DNA of 64,000 bases from Chrysoperla carnea (lineage: Eukaryota > Arthropoda > Insecta > Neuroptera > Chrysopidae): contig NC_058342.1 of assembly GCF_905475395.1 (NCBI RefSeq), positions 15,782,640 to 15,846,639 on the forward strand. The letters are read 5' to 3'. The notes beneath the pieces were generated by a model. It saw only the letters and a list, made by a program, of their open reading frames with translations, was not told the origin of the DNA and searched no databases. Of the stretch, positions 26,120 to 44,212 are shown one piece after another. The stretch's first letter is position 1, and every line of letters starts with the position of its first letter. The translations under genes were made by a program, and so were the position numbers.

Positions 26120-26761
26120 TTAAGGTGGTGCGAGTGCCAAGGCAATTTTAGATTTAGGGTTGAAATTTCTTGTTCTTTGTTTTTAACTTTGATGATGAAT
26201 TTTGTTTTAAATTGATGAAAGTAGACGAAAAATAATAATAAAATTTTTCGATATCTGCCTTGGTTTTCGAAATATTAAAAGCTAAATAATTAAACAAAAT
26301 TTTCAATTTTCGATATTTTAAAAATTACTCTAACTATCGAAAAATTTTATTCATACTCGTTGTATACTGTCAAGTTATAACATAGTTCACTATCAAAATT
26401 GGAAAAAAATATTTTTTTTTTAAATTTTGTTTCCCCACTACCGTGTTCATACATCTTTAATTATTCGGCTACAACGGGTTTTTTTTTAAATAATTAATTA
26501 AGGCTTTAACTCTAATTTAAATAGTTTTTTTTTTTAAATTTCCACCGTCATGGTTTTGGAGAAATCTATGAAAACATATCATCCATCTACCGTTTTACCA
26601 TAAAACCAATGTTAAATATGCCTACTTTTGAGGTCATTTATTTATTTAAACAATCGGGCAATCCCTTTTAAAATTTTCACAATTGATTTAGACTCAGTCC
26701 AAATTCACATAAAAAAATCGAGCTTTTATTTAAAATTGCCTTGGTGCTCGTACATTCTTAA
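26120..26761. mobile_element. TTAA-flanked element B, reference copy
   Basis: It starts TTAAGGTGGTGCGAGTGCCA followed by aggcaattt, and ends aaaattgccttggtgctcg followed by tacattcttaa: inverted ends of about 30 bases. An internal ttcatacatctttaa at ~26460 matches the end of the shorter 346-bp form. This uninterrupted copy serves as reference for the heavily interrupted one at 60421-63066. Confidence 0.68.
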
Positions 26762-28760
26762 GCCTTGCGAAACTGGGTAAAAATTTGGGTACACTCTGTA
26801 CGGAGAGAATTTCCTCCAAAATTAGGCAGCTAGATAGAACGCTTTCGTACAATCGATTACTCTGAAGAGTGCACAATAATTTAACCCATCTCTCATTGCG
26901 AGGTCATTTTCCAGAGTTTCCGAGGTAATTTTTCTTGTAGATGAGGAATTTTATTTTTACGGCATAACTTCTCTCCAAAATGTAGGAATTCATTTAGAAG
27001 AGGACTTTTCCTGCAAAGAAATTTTTCTCTCTAAAAAATTGGTCGAATTTAAATTTTTGTTCGTGAAAACTTAAAAAATTTCAAGTTACATGGAAAATTG
27101 ATTTAAACATTTTTTTTTTTACCAAAATATTGTTATGATGTGAAAAATATGCCTTGAACACAATATGTCTCCAAGTGGATACGTCATTTTTCAAGCCTTA
27201 ACTCTAGAACTAATTAGATTTTTTTAAATCGTTATAAACGATTTTGGACTGATTTATTTTCGAGAAAAATTCTTACCCATGAATTAAAGATAGGAAAGAC
27301 GTTTTAATTTAAAGTGTTTTCTAAGTCAATTTTTTTAACATCTAATATTTTTTTTGAATTTTTCTCTCGATTTTCGGTAAATTTTTTTATTTTATGATTA
27401 TTTTTTTTAAATAATTTTTTTCATTGTGCAATAAAAGAAAACATCTATATAATCGTGGCGAAGTCATATCAATTTATTTAATTTATATTTAGAAAATAAG
27501 AATTGTTTAAGGAAATGTGGCGAAGGTCATTTTGTTTCCTTAAAGACTTAAAATTTATTATATGGTTAAAAATCATTTATTAGCAAAGTTTACAAAATGT
27601 TATTAAACGGTGTTTTTAAAACAAAAAGATACACATTTTGTATTTTGTAATAACTTGGAAGCCCTTGATGGTTTTAAAATGTCGAAAAAAATATGATAAA
27701 ATGATAAAAAAAAAAAACTAATATTAATTTTTAATGAAACTGTGATATATATTTTAAAAAAATTGCTCATTTTTTGTAATTATTATGTTAAATGAATTTT
27801 ACTTAACATAACCTAAAAAAAAGAAGAAACAAATCTCGAACGGTTTCCAAGAATTTATAATTTTTATTAAAAAAATTTTATTTTGTAAATCAGCTTCACA
27901 GAATCTATTTCGGGACACTTTTTTTAATTTGTTAATATGTGAATTATTTAGACGAAAAAAAATTTATAATTTATTATGAAAAAATTATGTTTATGGTAAG
28001 AAAATGCCACGATTTTTCCTGTACTATCACACTAATTCGACTGTCAATAAATGAAAAAGAATATGCTAAAGGTTTTTTTATTTTAAATCCTATACCTTAA
28101 TTTTTTACAGGTCTTTTGTATATCATATAGTTAATATAAAGGACGTTCTTTAACTGATAGTAGAAAATTACACTAATCAATTAAGCTTATCAGGACGAAC
28201 GAAAAAGCTTTTTACCAAATTTCGATCTGATGCGTACGTGCCGAGATAATTAACAAAATAAATTTAAAAAAATCAGAAAATTTATCCAATTACAGGGCAC
28301 TTGCATACAGGCAGTATATCGTATAATACAAACATTGTAGGCGGATAAGTGATTATGTATGTAGAGTGAGACTTAGTGACGAATTTTATATATGGAGCGG
28401 ACGAACCCCCCCCCCCACTCTCAATATGAGGTGTAGCTTTTAATATTTATTACAAACCTACCAAATGTGGATATGCACCGATGCCTCGTCTTGCGAATAT
28501 AAAATAAAAATGATAAAATTTCTAAGAGAAATGCCATTTTTGCGCCATGTTGTTGCTTAGACATGTTGCACCGCTCCAGAAAAGTAAAAACTTGCAAAAA
28601 ATACTTATTTTGATGTGAAATGAAAAACGCCAAAGTTGCGCTGCTCGAACTTTTAATCCATACACATGTCGTAATTTTATCCAACTAAAGGTTTTTTAAA
28701 CAGTTCACGTAAAAAAGAAGTCCAAAGAATACGCTCTTAGGCTATATTCATCGAGTCATG
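26762..28760. other. AT-rich stretch, nothing recognised
   Basis: Only homopolymer runs stand out, including a run of ten C at about 28407. No exon, RNA gene or repeat family could be assigned. Confidence 0.4.
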
Positions 28761-28792
28761 TGCATCCTGTATATCGAAAACGGTGAGGTTAA

Positions 28793-29345
28793 GTAAAACA
28801 AGTGAGAACAAACAATTGACTGAGTTAATTGTCGAAATACCATGCATAGACAGTATTGATTACTCTATCACATTACACATACAAACATGTTACAAATATA
28901 TAACAGATATTCCCATATAATGCACACTATAAAATTTACGCCCTCATGGGTAAACAGTGATGTTTACGAAAAAATGTATCAAACAAAAGTTTTTTTGTTT
29001 TTTTATAAGGAATATTTTTTACATTTAAACTTTTGTTCTATCTTTAACGGTTTACAAGATGCGTCCTACGGACTCAGGACCCAATTGACCTATGTTGCTC
29101 ATTTACGTACTCGACCTCACTTTTTACGTCGTGAGCACGATATAAAAATTTCATCTTGATATCTCTTTTCGTTTTTGAGTTATCGTGTTGACAGACAGGC
29201 GGACAGACAACCGGAAATGGACTAATTAGGTGATTCTATGAACACCTATACCAAAATTTTTTTCGTAGCATCAATATTTTTAAGCGTTACAAACTTGGGA
29301 CTAAAGTTAGTATACCTTGCATATTACATATATGCATGGTATAAA
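28793..29345 (+). repeat. R element, copy 1 (near full length)
   Basis: R elements start acaagtgaaaacaaacaa and soon show ttgactgagttaattg, an imperfect palindrome. They carry a run of (CAGA/CGGA)n and then gtgattctatgaacaccta, and end cttgggactaaacttagtat, then a hairpin around catattacatatatgc, then ggtataaaa. This copy has all of these in order. No protein-like ORF is shared between copies, and no tRNA promoter is visible. It interrupts a satellite-like repeat that resumes at 29346. Confidence 0.72.
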
Positions 29346-29600
29346 AATGCCAGGAGTCAAAAAGCTTTAAGAATGGTCCAAAAGAAAATATCACACGGTT
29401 TTAAATCAAATTTATGACCAGAACCACAAAATAATCTTTATTTTCGCAAAAATTCGTACTTTATTCTTTTTCAATTCATATATATCGAAAACGGTGAGGT
29501 TTGATGAAAATTGTCACCAGTCGAAAAATAATATATAATATCTAACTCCTTTCATATTAAACTTTTGACCGGAACCACTAATAAATCTTTAGCTGTTAAA
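29346..29600 (+). repeat. Satellite-like repeat Q, fragment
   Basis: Units contain tatcgaaaacggtgaggtt, aaattgtcaccag and tttgaccggaaccac. Related units are at 54180-54412 and 55262-55665, and a trace before R copy 1 at 28770-28790. Confidence 0.5.
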
Positions 29601-30042
29601 ATGATATAATTTAGATATGGTAAAAAATGTTTAAGATCAAAAAATGCTGAAAATGGTCCAGAATATAAAATTTAATAGGTTTTTTAACGTTAAATAAAGA
29701 GAATGCGATGTCCGAAAGTAGAGTACTTCTATCCCACCGTATGGGCGTAAATGGAAAAGGCACAAGTTCGTATGAATATGATTTTGTTGAGTACTCAGAC
29801 AAACATTTTTCACTGACTCTCATAAAAATCAACTGAGTCGATTTCTGGATGTGACTATTTATTCGGTTTTATATCCTCGGTATATAAGTGGGGTAAGTAT
29901 CATTGAATAGGTATTTGAAAATCCTAACTAAAAAGTGTTAAATAAAAAAAATAAATTAGAAAATGCAAAAAACCCGAATCCGTTAATAGGTAAGCGGCGA
30001 ACTCCTGAAATAGTGAGTAGAAATGAAAATGTCTGGCCAATC

Positions 30043-30050
30043 ACTGAAAA
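30043..30050. repeat. hAT target-site duplication, left
   Basis: ACTGAAAA, directly abutting the terminus CAGTGGCGG; repeated exactly at 31353-31360. Confidence 0.9.
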
Positions 30051-31352
30051 CAGTGGCGGATTTAGAGATTTGCCGCCCGTAGGCTATTCAATTTTTGCCG
30101 CCTCTAAATTTTGATATCTTAGTTCACAATCATATCAATTATCTATCAATAAAATTGCAACTTTATGATTTGTGCTCCATTATCTTCATTACATCAACTT
30201 TTCCCGTATGGTTAGTATCATCGAGAACTATGGTACCGTGTTAGATCCTTGATTATTTTTACAGCAAAGAATTATCAAAAAACAATATTTTATGCAAAAA
30301 ATATCTCAAACATGTACCAATTTTAAAGTAAGTTAAGGTATGTGTTGAAACTATACAATACTTATGTAATAGGAATAAAGCTTACACAAAAAATCTAGAT
30401 TTGGCGAACGTTGATAAATATTTATTATTACACTTACAGTTACAAAACAACACAATAAATATATCCTTTCTTAATTATTTGTTAGTATTATAATTCAAGT
30501 CAAATTATAAAAGCATTACAATACTATTTTGCGACACTTTGAATTCGCAAAATCATTTATTATATCGTCGTACGAAATCTTGTTTATTAGCTCTGACTCT
30601 ATGCACAAGAGAGCTAAAGCGTTTAGCTTTTCTTGACTTAAAGTCGATCGGAGGTAGTTCTTTACTCTCTTCAAGCAAGAGAAGCTTCTTTCACCTGAAC
30701 AATTTGTCGCTGGTGTACAAAGAGCCATACGTCATGTTGCAATCGTTCAAATATCAGTTATTCGATTGATTTAAACAAAAAGACTATACTTACTCTGAAT
30801 CTCTATAAGATATCGAACTAGTTTTTTATTTAATAAAAATTAGTCAGTATTTTTTACGCATAAAGAAATAACTTTCTGGAATAGAATTTGACAATTTGCA
30901 AACTTGCTGCAGCAATCATGATTAGACCATCGATATTGTATCAAGATTGAATTGTGTAAGGAGATCTCATAATTATTAGGTACACGGAGAAAAAATTATA
31001 GTAATTATCAGTGAAGAAAATATGTAAAAATAACTAAATTTCGACTATAATATGGAATCGCTATTGCGATATTCTAAAAATTCATGATCATTACATTATA
31101 ATCAAAAGCGTTTAGCAATTGTTTATGCAGAGATTTTGAGATATTTATTATTTAGCACTGTGTATAGGACTATATTTCGGTTTTTGTTGAATATTCCTCT
31201 ATAATTTTTGAAATTCGTATTTTGTGTGTGTATTATAATTTTTTCTAAATTTTGTCAATCGAAATAAAAAATTTATGAACTAAATTTGCCGCCCCTTAAA
31301 ATTTGCCGCCCTAGGCTCCAGCCTACTCAGCCTGCTGGTAAATCCGCCACTG
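30051..31352 (-). mobile_element. hAT-family transposon relic, 1302 bp
   Basis: Both ends carry CAGTGGCGGATTTA as a 14-base perfect terminal inverted repeat. An exact 8-bp direct duplication, ACTGAAAA, flanks the element; 8-bp duplications are the hallmark of hAT insertion. Inside each end are further tttgccgcc motifs, the GCC-rich subterminal repeats common in the group. Only the C-terminal part of a transposase remains (30516-30728), so the copy cannot move itself. The perfect duplication and TIR suggest a fairly young insertion. Confidence 0.92.
30516..30728 (-). pseudogene. hAT transposase C-terminal dimerisation domain (fragment)
   Basis: A 70-residue open frame with CSGERSFSCLKRVKNYLRST followed by LSQEKLNALALLCIE, the conserved ERSFS…L+R+K…LR(S/N)…..RL..La…I block of the hAT dimerisation domain. 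The catalytic region upstream is missing or too decayed to read, and the frame closes just before this block. The ATG at its start is incidental. Confidence 0.88.
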
Positions 31353-31360
31353 ACTGAAAA
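31353..31360. repeat. hAT target-site duplication, right
   Basis: ACTGAAAA, the exact partner of 30043-30050. Confidence 0.9.
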
Positions 31361-31605
31361 TATGAATCCGACTAAACATGTTTTTACTTTTTGTAAACCT
31401 TGAATCAAAAGGAGTCAATTGGTAAAAAAACACAAATTTATGCGAGAGGGCTATTAATTGTTATAAAAAATTAAGTTTTTTTTTATATTCAATAAATGCT
31501 TTCTAAGGGTAAAACGGATAAACTAAAACTTTTTTTACTTTTGTTATTTTTTGTCATTTTAGTTTTTCAAGGGGCTAGCCTATAAATAAAAACTCAAAAT
31601 AATAA

Positions 31606-31733
31606 AGTCCAGTAGTTTACATAGCGACAACAGTCGAGACTCATTAAAATTTAATCTGATTCAAATCTTTTCGATTATGGGTTCCAACTGTTTGCAGAAT
31701 ACAAATCCCGTAGCGATGCAAAATACTGGACTT
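31606..31733. repeat. Inverted repeat
   Basis: aagtccagtagtttacatagc at left is mirrored by gtagcgatgcaaaatactggactt at right. It may belong to an older foldback around the hAT insertion: tcaaaaacccg…cgttaa-like blocks near 29965 and 31755 are also inverted to each other. Confidence 0.45.
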
Positions 31734-32424
31734 GTATTCTATTCAGTTTTTATTTAACGCAGTCGGGTTTTTGAATTTTTTAGTTTAATTTTTGTTTTAT
31801 GCTTTGAGTGTATTTTTAGTGAAACTTGGTTAAGTGGGACCTCGACAAGTGAGAATCTATAATAATCTAACTCGAATTCGTGCTAAGGTCCCAACACTTT
31901 GGCACTGATTTACCTCTGTTAGTGGGACGAAGCAAACCTCTATATATGGGATTCGTTTTATTTTATCGTCATAGACTTGCAAAGTGGCTGCCCAAACGGT
32001 TGATCGCAATAGAGAGAGATCAGATAAGATGTGCGCGGATAACTGTCTTCGCCTCTCTTATACACAATACACAATAGTTCAGTAGAACTTGCATAAGTGG
32101 GAGCTAGATAAGTGAGAAACCTCCATAACTGGAATTCATACTGAGGTCCCAACACTTTGGCACTGAACTACCTCTGTTAGTGGGACGAAGCAAATCCCTA
32201 TATCTGGGATTCGTTCTTTCGATTTTATCGTCATAGTTACCTTTATAACTGAGACAGCGAGTGAATTTTATAAGCATTAACCTCTGTAACTGAGAAAAAA
32301 TCGTTTTGTTTGTTTACTTACTTATTTTTATTCAATCCGCAAATTCCGCACTTAATTAATTTTGAGTCTCAAAGACCTTCAGTTTTAGTTTTGCTTTACT
32401 ATCTTACAGGTTTTTATTTTAAAA

Positions 32425-32544
32425 ATGCTGAAACGAAGGCTCAAATCGTTATCAGTACGTGAAAAACTGAAGTTAATATCCGTTTATGAAGGTAGGAAGG
32501 CATGCGAATTTAATGTGCCAAAATCTACTGCCAGTCAATACTGA
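32425..32544 (+). pseudogene. CENP-B/pogo-type transposase N-terminus, truncated
   Basis: The 39-residue reading has MLKRRLKSLSVREKLKLISV, then YEGRKACEFNVPKSTASQY, then a stop. This is the first helix-turn-helix of CENP-B/Tigger/pogo transposases (…L(T/S)..EKL.ii..YE.gk……f.vpkST.s…). The stop falls just after the HTH; no DDE domain follows in any frame before the foldback. A decayed transposase that once bound the terminal repeats. Confidence 0.72.
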
Positions 32545-32697
32545 AGCTAATATTTATAACTGAAATAACCTGTATTCTAACCTATATATTAATGGAACCC
32601 TCTGTATATGAGACAGATATTTATTTATACCTGGATACCTGAAACACTGGGTAAGTATAATACCTCTATAAGTGAGACAAATTTACTTATATTAAAT

Positions 32698-33600
32698 TAG
32701 CGGAAAATTTATTATATTAAGTTAGCCCGCCACTTTTCGAGTTTTCCATACTAGGAATTTGCCGTTTTTTATTCGTAAATTATTAGTGAAATTTTTAATT
32801 TTTTGGCTTGATTACTTTTCAAGAAAACCACGGTGGTTTTTCAAGAAACCGTTGTTTTATAATATTTAATTAGCGACCCAACTCCTGAAAATTTTTTAAT
32901 TATAATTTACGATTTTCATTTTAATTTATTTAAACGTAAATTCTGAAAACCCCAGATCATTTTAAACAAAAAGTTTATCATTATTTATATTTGTGAGAAA
33001 AAAATTACAATTAACAAGTGAAAAACAGACAATTGACTGAGTTAATTGTTTAAATATCATGTATAGACAGTGTTGATGACGCAATCGTTTGTTTTTTCAC
33101 GTCACGTAAATAAAGAAAGATATCCACTCTTAAATAGCGGCACACACATAACTGATATTCCCATATTAATACATAATATAAAATTTGCACCTTTTACAGA
33201 CGGACATACGACAGACAGACAGACAGACGGAAATGAACTAATTACGTGATTCTATGAAAACATATACCAAATTTTTTTCGTAGCATCCATATTTTTAAGC
33301 GTTACAAACTTGGGACTAAACTTAATATACCATGCATATTACATATACATAGTATAAAAACACGCTACTCTTCAACAATGAAATTTGCCACCCCTATTTT
33401 TTCAAAAAATAAGTGAGCGAAAAACTTTCACGAATAATTTACGAATAAAAAGCGGCAAATTCCCATTACAATAAAATTGAGAAATTCGAAAAATGGTCCG
33501 CTAACTTAATATTAAGTTAACGAACCAGCCCAATTTAAAAAAAAAATAAATGAGCGAAAAAATTAAAATTTTCACGAATAATTTACCAGGCTTCACTGTA
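32698..33600. mobile_element. Foldback element G, copy 1
   Basis: Its inverted blocks are ttaatattaagttaac/gttagc, aatttgccgttttttattcg and tttttcgctc-like. Family G is repeated at 52110-52800. R copy 2 sits in the middle. Confidence 0.6.
33002..33358 (+). repeat. R element, copy 2 (internally deleted)
   Basis: It has the standard left end and the right end cttgggactaaacttaatat … catagtataaaaa. The segment between cctttt and the (CAGA)n run is missing. It carries the variant tgatgacgcaatcgtttg shared with copies at 51430 and 57238. Confidence 0.68.
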
Positions 33601-33631
33601 TTCCACCATCACTTAACCAGGTTTCACTGTA

Positions 33632-34655
33632 TTAGAAAAATGAAAACACAAAAAAGTGGATTTTATAATTTTATATATTTTTTTTTGTTAAATTATTTTT
33701 GATTTTTTACATATATTATATTTTTCAATTATTACACTAAGTAATCAAATCCCAATAAAAATAATACTAAAAACTATTAAAGATTTTTTTTTTTATTTTA
33801 AATATCATATTCCTAAAAATTTTTTTCATTTTTTTGGGTTAAATTTGAAACAGAGAACAAAAACAAATTATTTTTTTTAAATAAGCGCACGCCATTTTTA
33901 TAAATTTTATTCTCAAAATCTGGGTGGTACCAAAATACACATAAAAGTGTGGTAGAATTTACAAATCACTGGTTTAACATTTCCATGATGACAGCGGTAG
34001 GATGGATCAAAATGGGTTTTTGGTACTCTAGGATCAAAAAACGTTTTTGTGAGTGTGGATACTCAAAGTTATCTATTGGCTTTGTTTGACTAAAATTAAA
34101 AAAAAAAAATTATAAATTTATTGTGATACTTGGATTCGAATTACAAAAAAAAATATCACAATTGTCTTAAAAAAAAGGGCCTTAAAAGTAAAAAAATACA
34201 CATTCTTATGTTTTTTACATACAAAGAGCTGTCCTAAAAATTTATTTGAATTTTATTTAAAAAAAAAAGAAAAGCAAATTAACTATTCAAAATTTTATAA
34301 AATAAAATTTTTTTTAAAATTAAAACTAAGACTCATTAGCACAGTCAATGAATTTTGAAGCACAGTCGTTGAAAAAAGGGCTCAAAACTGGCGATGAGTA
34401 TCACTATCAAAGAATATAACAGCCACGCCGTTACGAACTAAAATAAACTTGAAATAAGTTATTTTAAAATTTTTCTATAAATGTTTAGAGGCCTGTTTTA
34501 AACGATTGTGGGGATTTTAGATAAAAGAAAATTAATTCAAAGAAAAACATAATTGTAACACAGTGCTGAAAAATTAGATTTTTCTGGTTTTCATTTTTTT
34601 GTTTTTTTTTTCATAGTTATTATTATTCATAATATTATAAGTGTTTTTAAATTGT
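33632..34655. other. AT-rich region downstream of Atg8
   Basis: Poly-A/T tracts dominate. The part next to 34655 is presumably Atg8 3' UTR; a variant AATAAT on the - strand near 34630 could serve as poly(A) signal. No other gene seen. Confidence 0.4.
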
Positions 34656-41147
<6,492 letters not shown>

Positions 41148-41254
41148 TTAATTGATTGATTTTAAATTAAAATAATAAATTGTCAAAAATCAAAATATAT
41201 ATGTGTATATATTTCTCGTAGTAAAAACACTAATACACTGGTATAGTATAATTG

Positions 41255-41285
41255 TATGTATGAATGTATGTATGTATGTATGTAA
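41255..41285. repeat. (TATG)n microsatellite
   Basis: About seven copies of TATG, upstream of the Atg8 start codon and possibly close to its promoter. Confidence 0.85.
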
Positions 41286-41527
41286 CCAAGTTTCTCTTAC
41301 GACGTAATATTTTCAACTGAGTCATTTTACTTTGTTTTGTTTTGACAACTACATACACATATCGATTTACACTTCAATTCATTTATACAGACCCTAGTTG
41401 TGATCGTATAATAGTCACCAAAGATCGGATTTTATAACAAGATGCTTTATTTTTTCCAGAATCAGGAAATTTTAATTACGAGCTTTTATTCAAATTTGTC
41501 TAATTTTTTTTTTGCTTCACTTAGATT

Positions 41528-42180
41528 AGGTTAGAGTGACTATTCTGGGGCGGGACACACTTAGACCATAGGATCCGTTGTGGTACCGAAAAAGAGTTGG
41601 ACCATTCCCGACCACTACTCCATGAACCATTTTGAGTTGTTTAAGAACAGCAGAAGTGCTTTGACGTCAACGGACTTTAAGTCAGAAAAGTCGTCCAAGA
41701 GAGGCTGGCTCAAATAAGTCCATCTCTTCATGACAAGAACTGTACAGGGACAGAAAAGATGATACATCGTCCCTTCCTCCTCCACACTGTGACAGCTCCT
41801 GCAATAGTCGTGATACACTGTCAGGCAAAGACGTTTAGCATGCCTGCCTCCCAATCAGTGTCCTGTAATAGAAGCAACAACTTTGCTAATAGAGGCCGTT
41901 GGAAGCTATATAAGATCTTCGGAACGACTACGATTGTACTCAGACCATATCTATCTTGCAGTGCCACAAGTACATTCCTCTCTCTATCAAAGATTGGCCC
42001 TTTTTAAGATATCTTCTTTAGAAAGCATCTTGCATTTCGCAAATAAAAATCCCGGATGACTATTAATGCTTTTATCCACTAGCATTGCTATCCACCATAC
42101 TAGTAACCCATAGAATAGTATGGGTAACCCATAGAATAGTATGGGTCTAAGGTACTTCACAAATACAAATGGAAACAAAC
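41528..42180 (-). pseudogene. 3' fragment of a non-LTR retrotransposon (copy 3)
   Basis: On the - strand the region first reads PILFYGLLVWWIAMLVDKS, resembling the (L/V)WW block after the reverse transcriptase domain. After several lesions it reads LTVYHDYCRSCHSVEEEG, TMYHLFCPCTVLVMKRWTYL and a tail ending SKWFME. It reaches further upstream than the other copies. A short tandem duplication of an imperfect hairpin (cccatagaatagtatggg, twice) lies at 42107-42151. Confidence 0.66.
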
Positions 42181-42304
42181 ATGAATGACTCGGTATTTAA
42201 TAACAAATAATCTGGTAAAAACAACTCGGTTATTACGGCTCGGCACAAAAACAACCCGGTACCAAAATAACTGCGGAAAAAAAACTCGGTAGAAAACAAC
42301 TCAC

Positions 42305-42720
42305 GTTATCCCTGTGGCTGCGGTCACTTATTGATCCACGGGTTGGTCATGTGTTTAATGGGGACCAGTTAGAACGGATCTGCGGGTTTTTTGCGCTTAT
42401 TGATTAATGCTGTGATTGTGTTCATTCACAGGTCTACGGGTTGGCCATGCTTTTAATAGGGGTCGAGTAAGCATTGGTCTGCGAGTTTTTTAGCTAACAA
42501 GGTGATTGCGTTCATTCACTGATTATTCACGGGGAAAATTTAAATAAAATAAAAATACAATATTAAAACAGAAAATCTGTTGAATACACCTAATTTTTTA
42601 AAAAGTTAATATGTACAACCCAACTATCAAAACATTTAAGTCAGAAAACAAACCAAAAATTTTAAAATGTTAAAAGAGTTGATGTAACCAAGGTTTGAAC
42701 CCGATAATAAGTTTTTTATT
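42305..42720. repeat. Tandem ~100-bp modules plus B-box-like sequence
   Basis: Units with tgatccacgggttggtcatg / ggtctacgggttggccatgc, ttaatggggaccag / ttaataggggtcgag and tctgcgggtttttt recur. On the - strand at ~42686-42712, atcgggttcaaaccttgg contains a perfect B-box consensus. The arrangement parallels 17650-17960. Confidence 0.48.
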
Positions 42721-43078
42721 CAGTTTTCACGCCGATAAAGAAAATAAACCGAGAATTGAAATATCAAAATGTAGATATCAAAAAAATACATCAAATTAAA
42801 TTCATTTAAAACAATAAATTTTCGAATTTGAAATTTGAAAAAATTCTATTTTGAAATCTTTTGGATAAAGTTAATTTGATATGCAATCAAATGAGTTCAA
42901 AAAGATACATAAAATGAATTTCTATGAAAGAAATGATGAAACTATTTTCGAGAAACTTAAAAAAGTTTGAAGATTAAGTTTCATTTCTTATCTGTCCTCC
43001 TGCCAAAACTTAAAAACGTTTGAAAACTCATATTCTTATTTTTACTTACCTTTTTAAACTTAACGCACTCGCACTTAT

Positions 43079-43167
43079 CATCTAATTAGTCCATTTTCGG
43101 TTGTCCGCCTGGCCGCCCGTCTGTGAACACGATATTCTCAAAAACGAAAAAAGATATCAAGCTATAC
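43079..43167 (-). repeat. R element fragment (copy 6)
   Basis: It holds only the middle: (inverted) tatctttttt-cgtttttgag, the CGGAC run and ggactaattag. Confidence 0.6.
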
Positions 43168-44212
43168 TCGGTCGACCAAAGCAAACTTAAGTGGAAAATT
43201 TAAAATTTTTTTCATTTTCGAAATACATTGGACTTTTCGAAGAAAGATTTCTCAACAGACGATTTTTATGTAACATTTTTGATCGGTTCTTTTTATTGTC
43301 GAGAATAGTTTTTAGTGTAGCTTTAAGGACTACACTTGGTTAAGTACTACACAACCTTAAGGGCTACTAAGGGCTAAATGGACAAAAGCCTTATTCTTTT
43401 TGAGCAAATATTTCTAATAGTTAATATAGGAATCGTTTCAAAACAGGTATATTTTTTAATTTTGTATGAATTTCATGTTTCTATGTGTATTTTCAAGAAG
43501 ATTAATTGTTCTTATCAGGGGTCGCTATTATCGTCTACTCTGAATGTTCTGGCAGGCTGGAAAATAATTGAAACGAATTTATTAACTAAATATCGAAAAT
43601 GATTTTTGTGTATGAATTATTGAAAATTTGACATTAGTCTATGGCAGATTGATTAAACTAGATAAGAATCGCCGAGGAAACCATTTTGTGCATAGTAGTA
43701 TAAAAATCCAAATCCTATTCATACATACAAACTTTAATTTATTACTTAATTTTTTTTCTTTCAAATGCGTTTGAATTATTAAAAAAAAAAGTTCCTTTAT
43801 CGATAACATATTATAAATAGAACTATTATTTTTACGTTATAGTACATACATATTTTTACATTTTTAATGAATTATACTTTAACGTATCTCATCTTAATTC
43901 AAAAAAACGTATACAGGTGGCCACAGCATCAAAACCAAGTAATCAACAGTCAACAGTATGGTTACTAATTAATTATAACAAACAAATAAATACAAAATTT
44001 ATCAAATTTCTTAATAAATTTTTGTTATTTGTTACCTTGAATATACACAAATATTATCATATCCATATACAAAATAATATGATAAGAAAATATAATAATA
44101 TTGTATTACGCATGTGTAATTACGTATTTGTTAGAAATTCATAATTTTTTTTTTTTTTGTTCATATGTTTTAACTATTAGACGCAGAAACAAAACACAAA
44201 AAACGATTCAAA

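Larger units (their letters stand above)
31817..33631 (+). mobile_element. Pogo/Tigger-like element with two later insertions
   Basis: The left end tagtgaaacttggttaagtg matches, inverted, the right end cacttaaccaggtttcactgta. Near the left end a ~260-bp segment is tandemly duplicated (cccaacactttggcactga and gtgggacgaagcaaa recur at 31890 and 32150). A CENP-B-like N-terminus is at 32425. The right third is split by a foldback (~32698-33600), which is itself split by an R element (33002-33358). Confidence 0.62.

Noticed and set aside
28887-29159. 90-residue ORF (and the related 93-residue ORF at 47155-47436)
   Set aside because: These are chance readings through R elements; other copies of the same element are not open in this frame.
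28793-29345. R element as a Helitron
   Set aside because: A hairpin near one end fits, but the ends are not TC…CTRR in either orientation.
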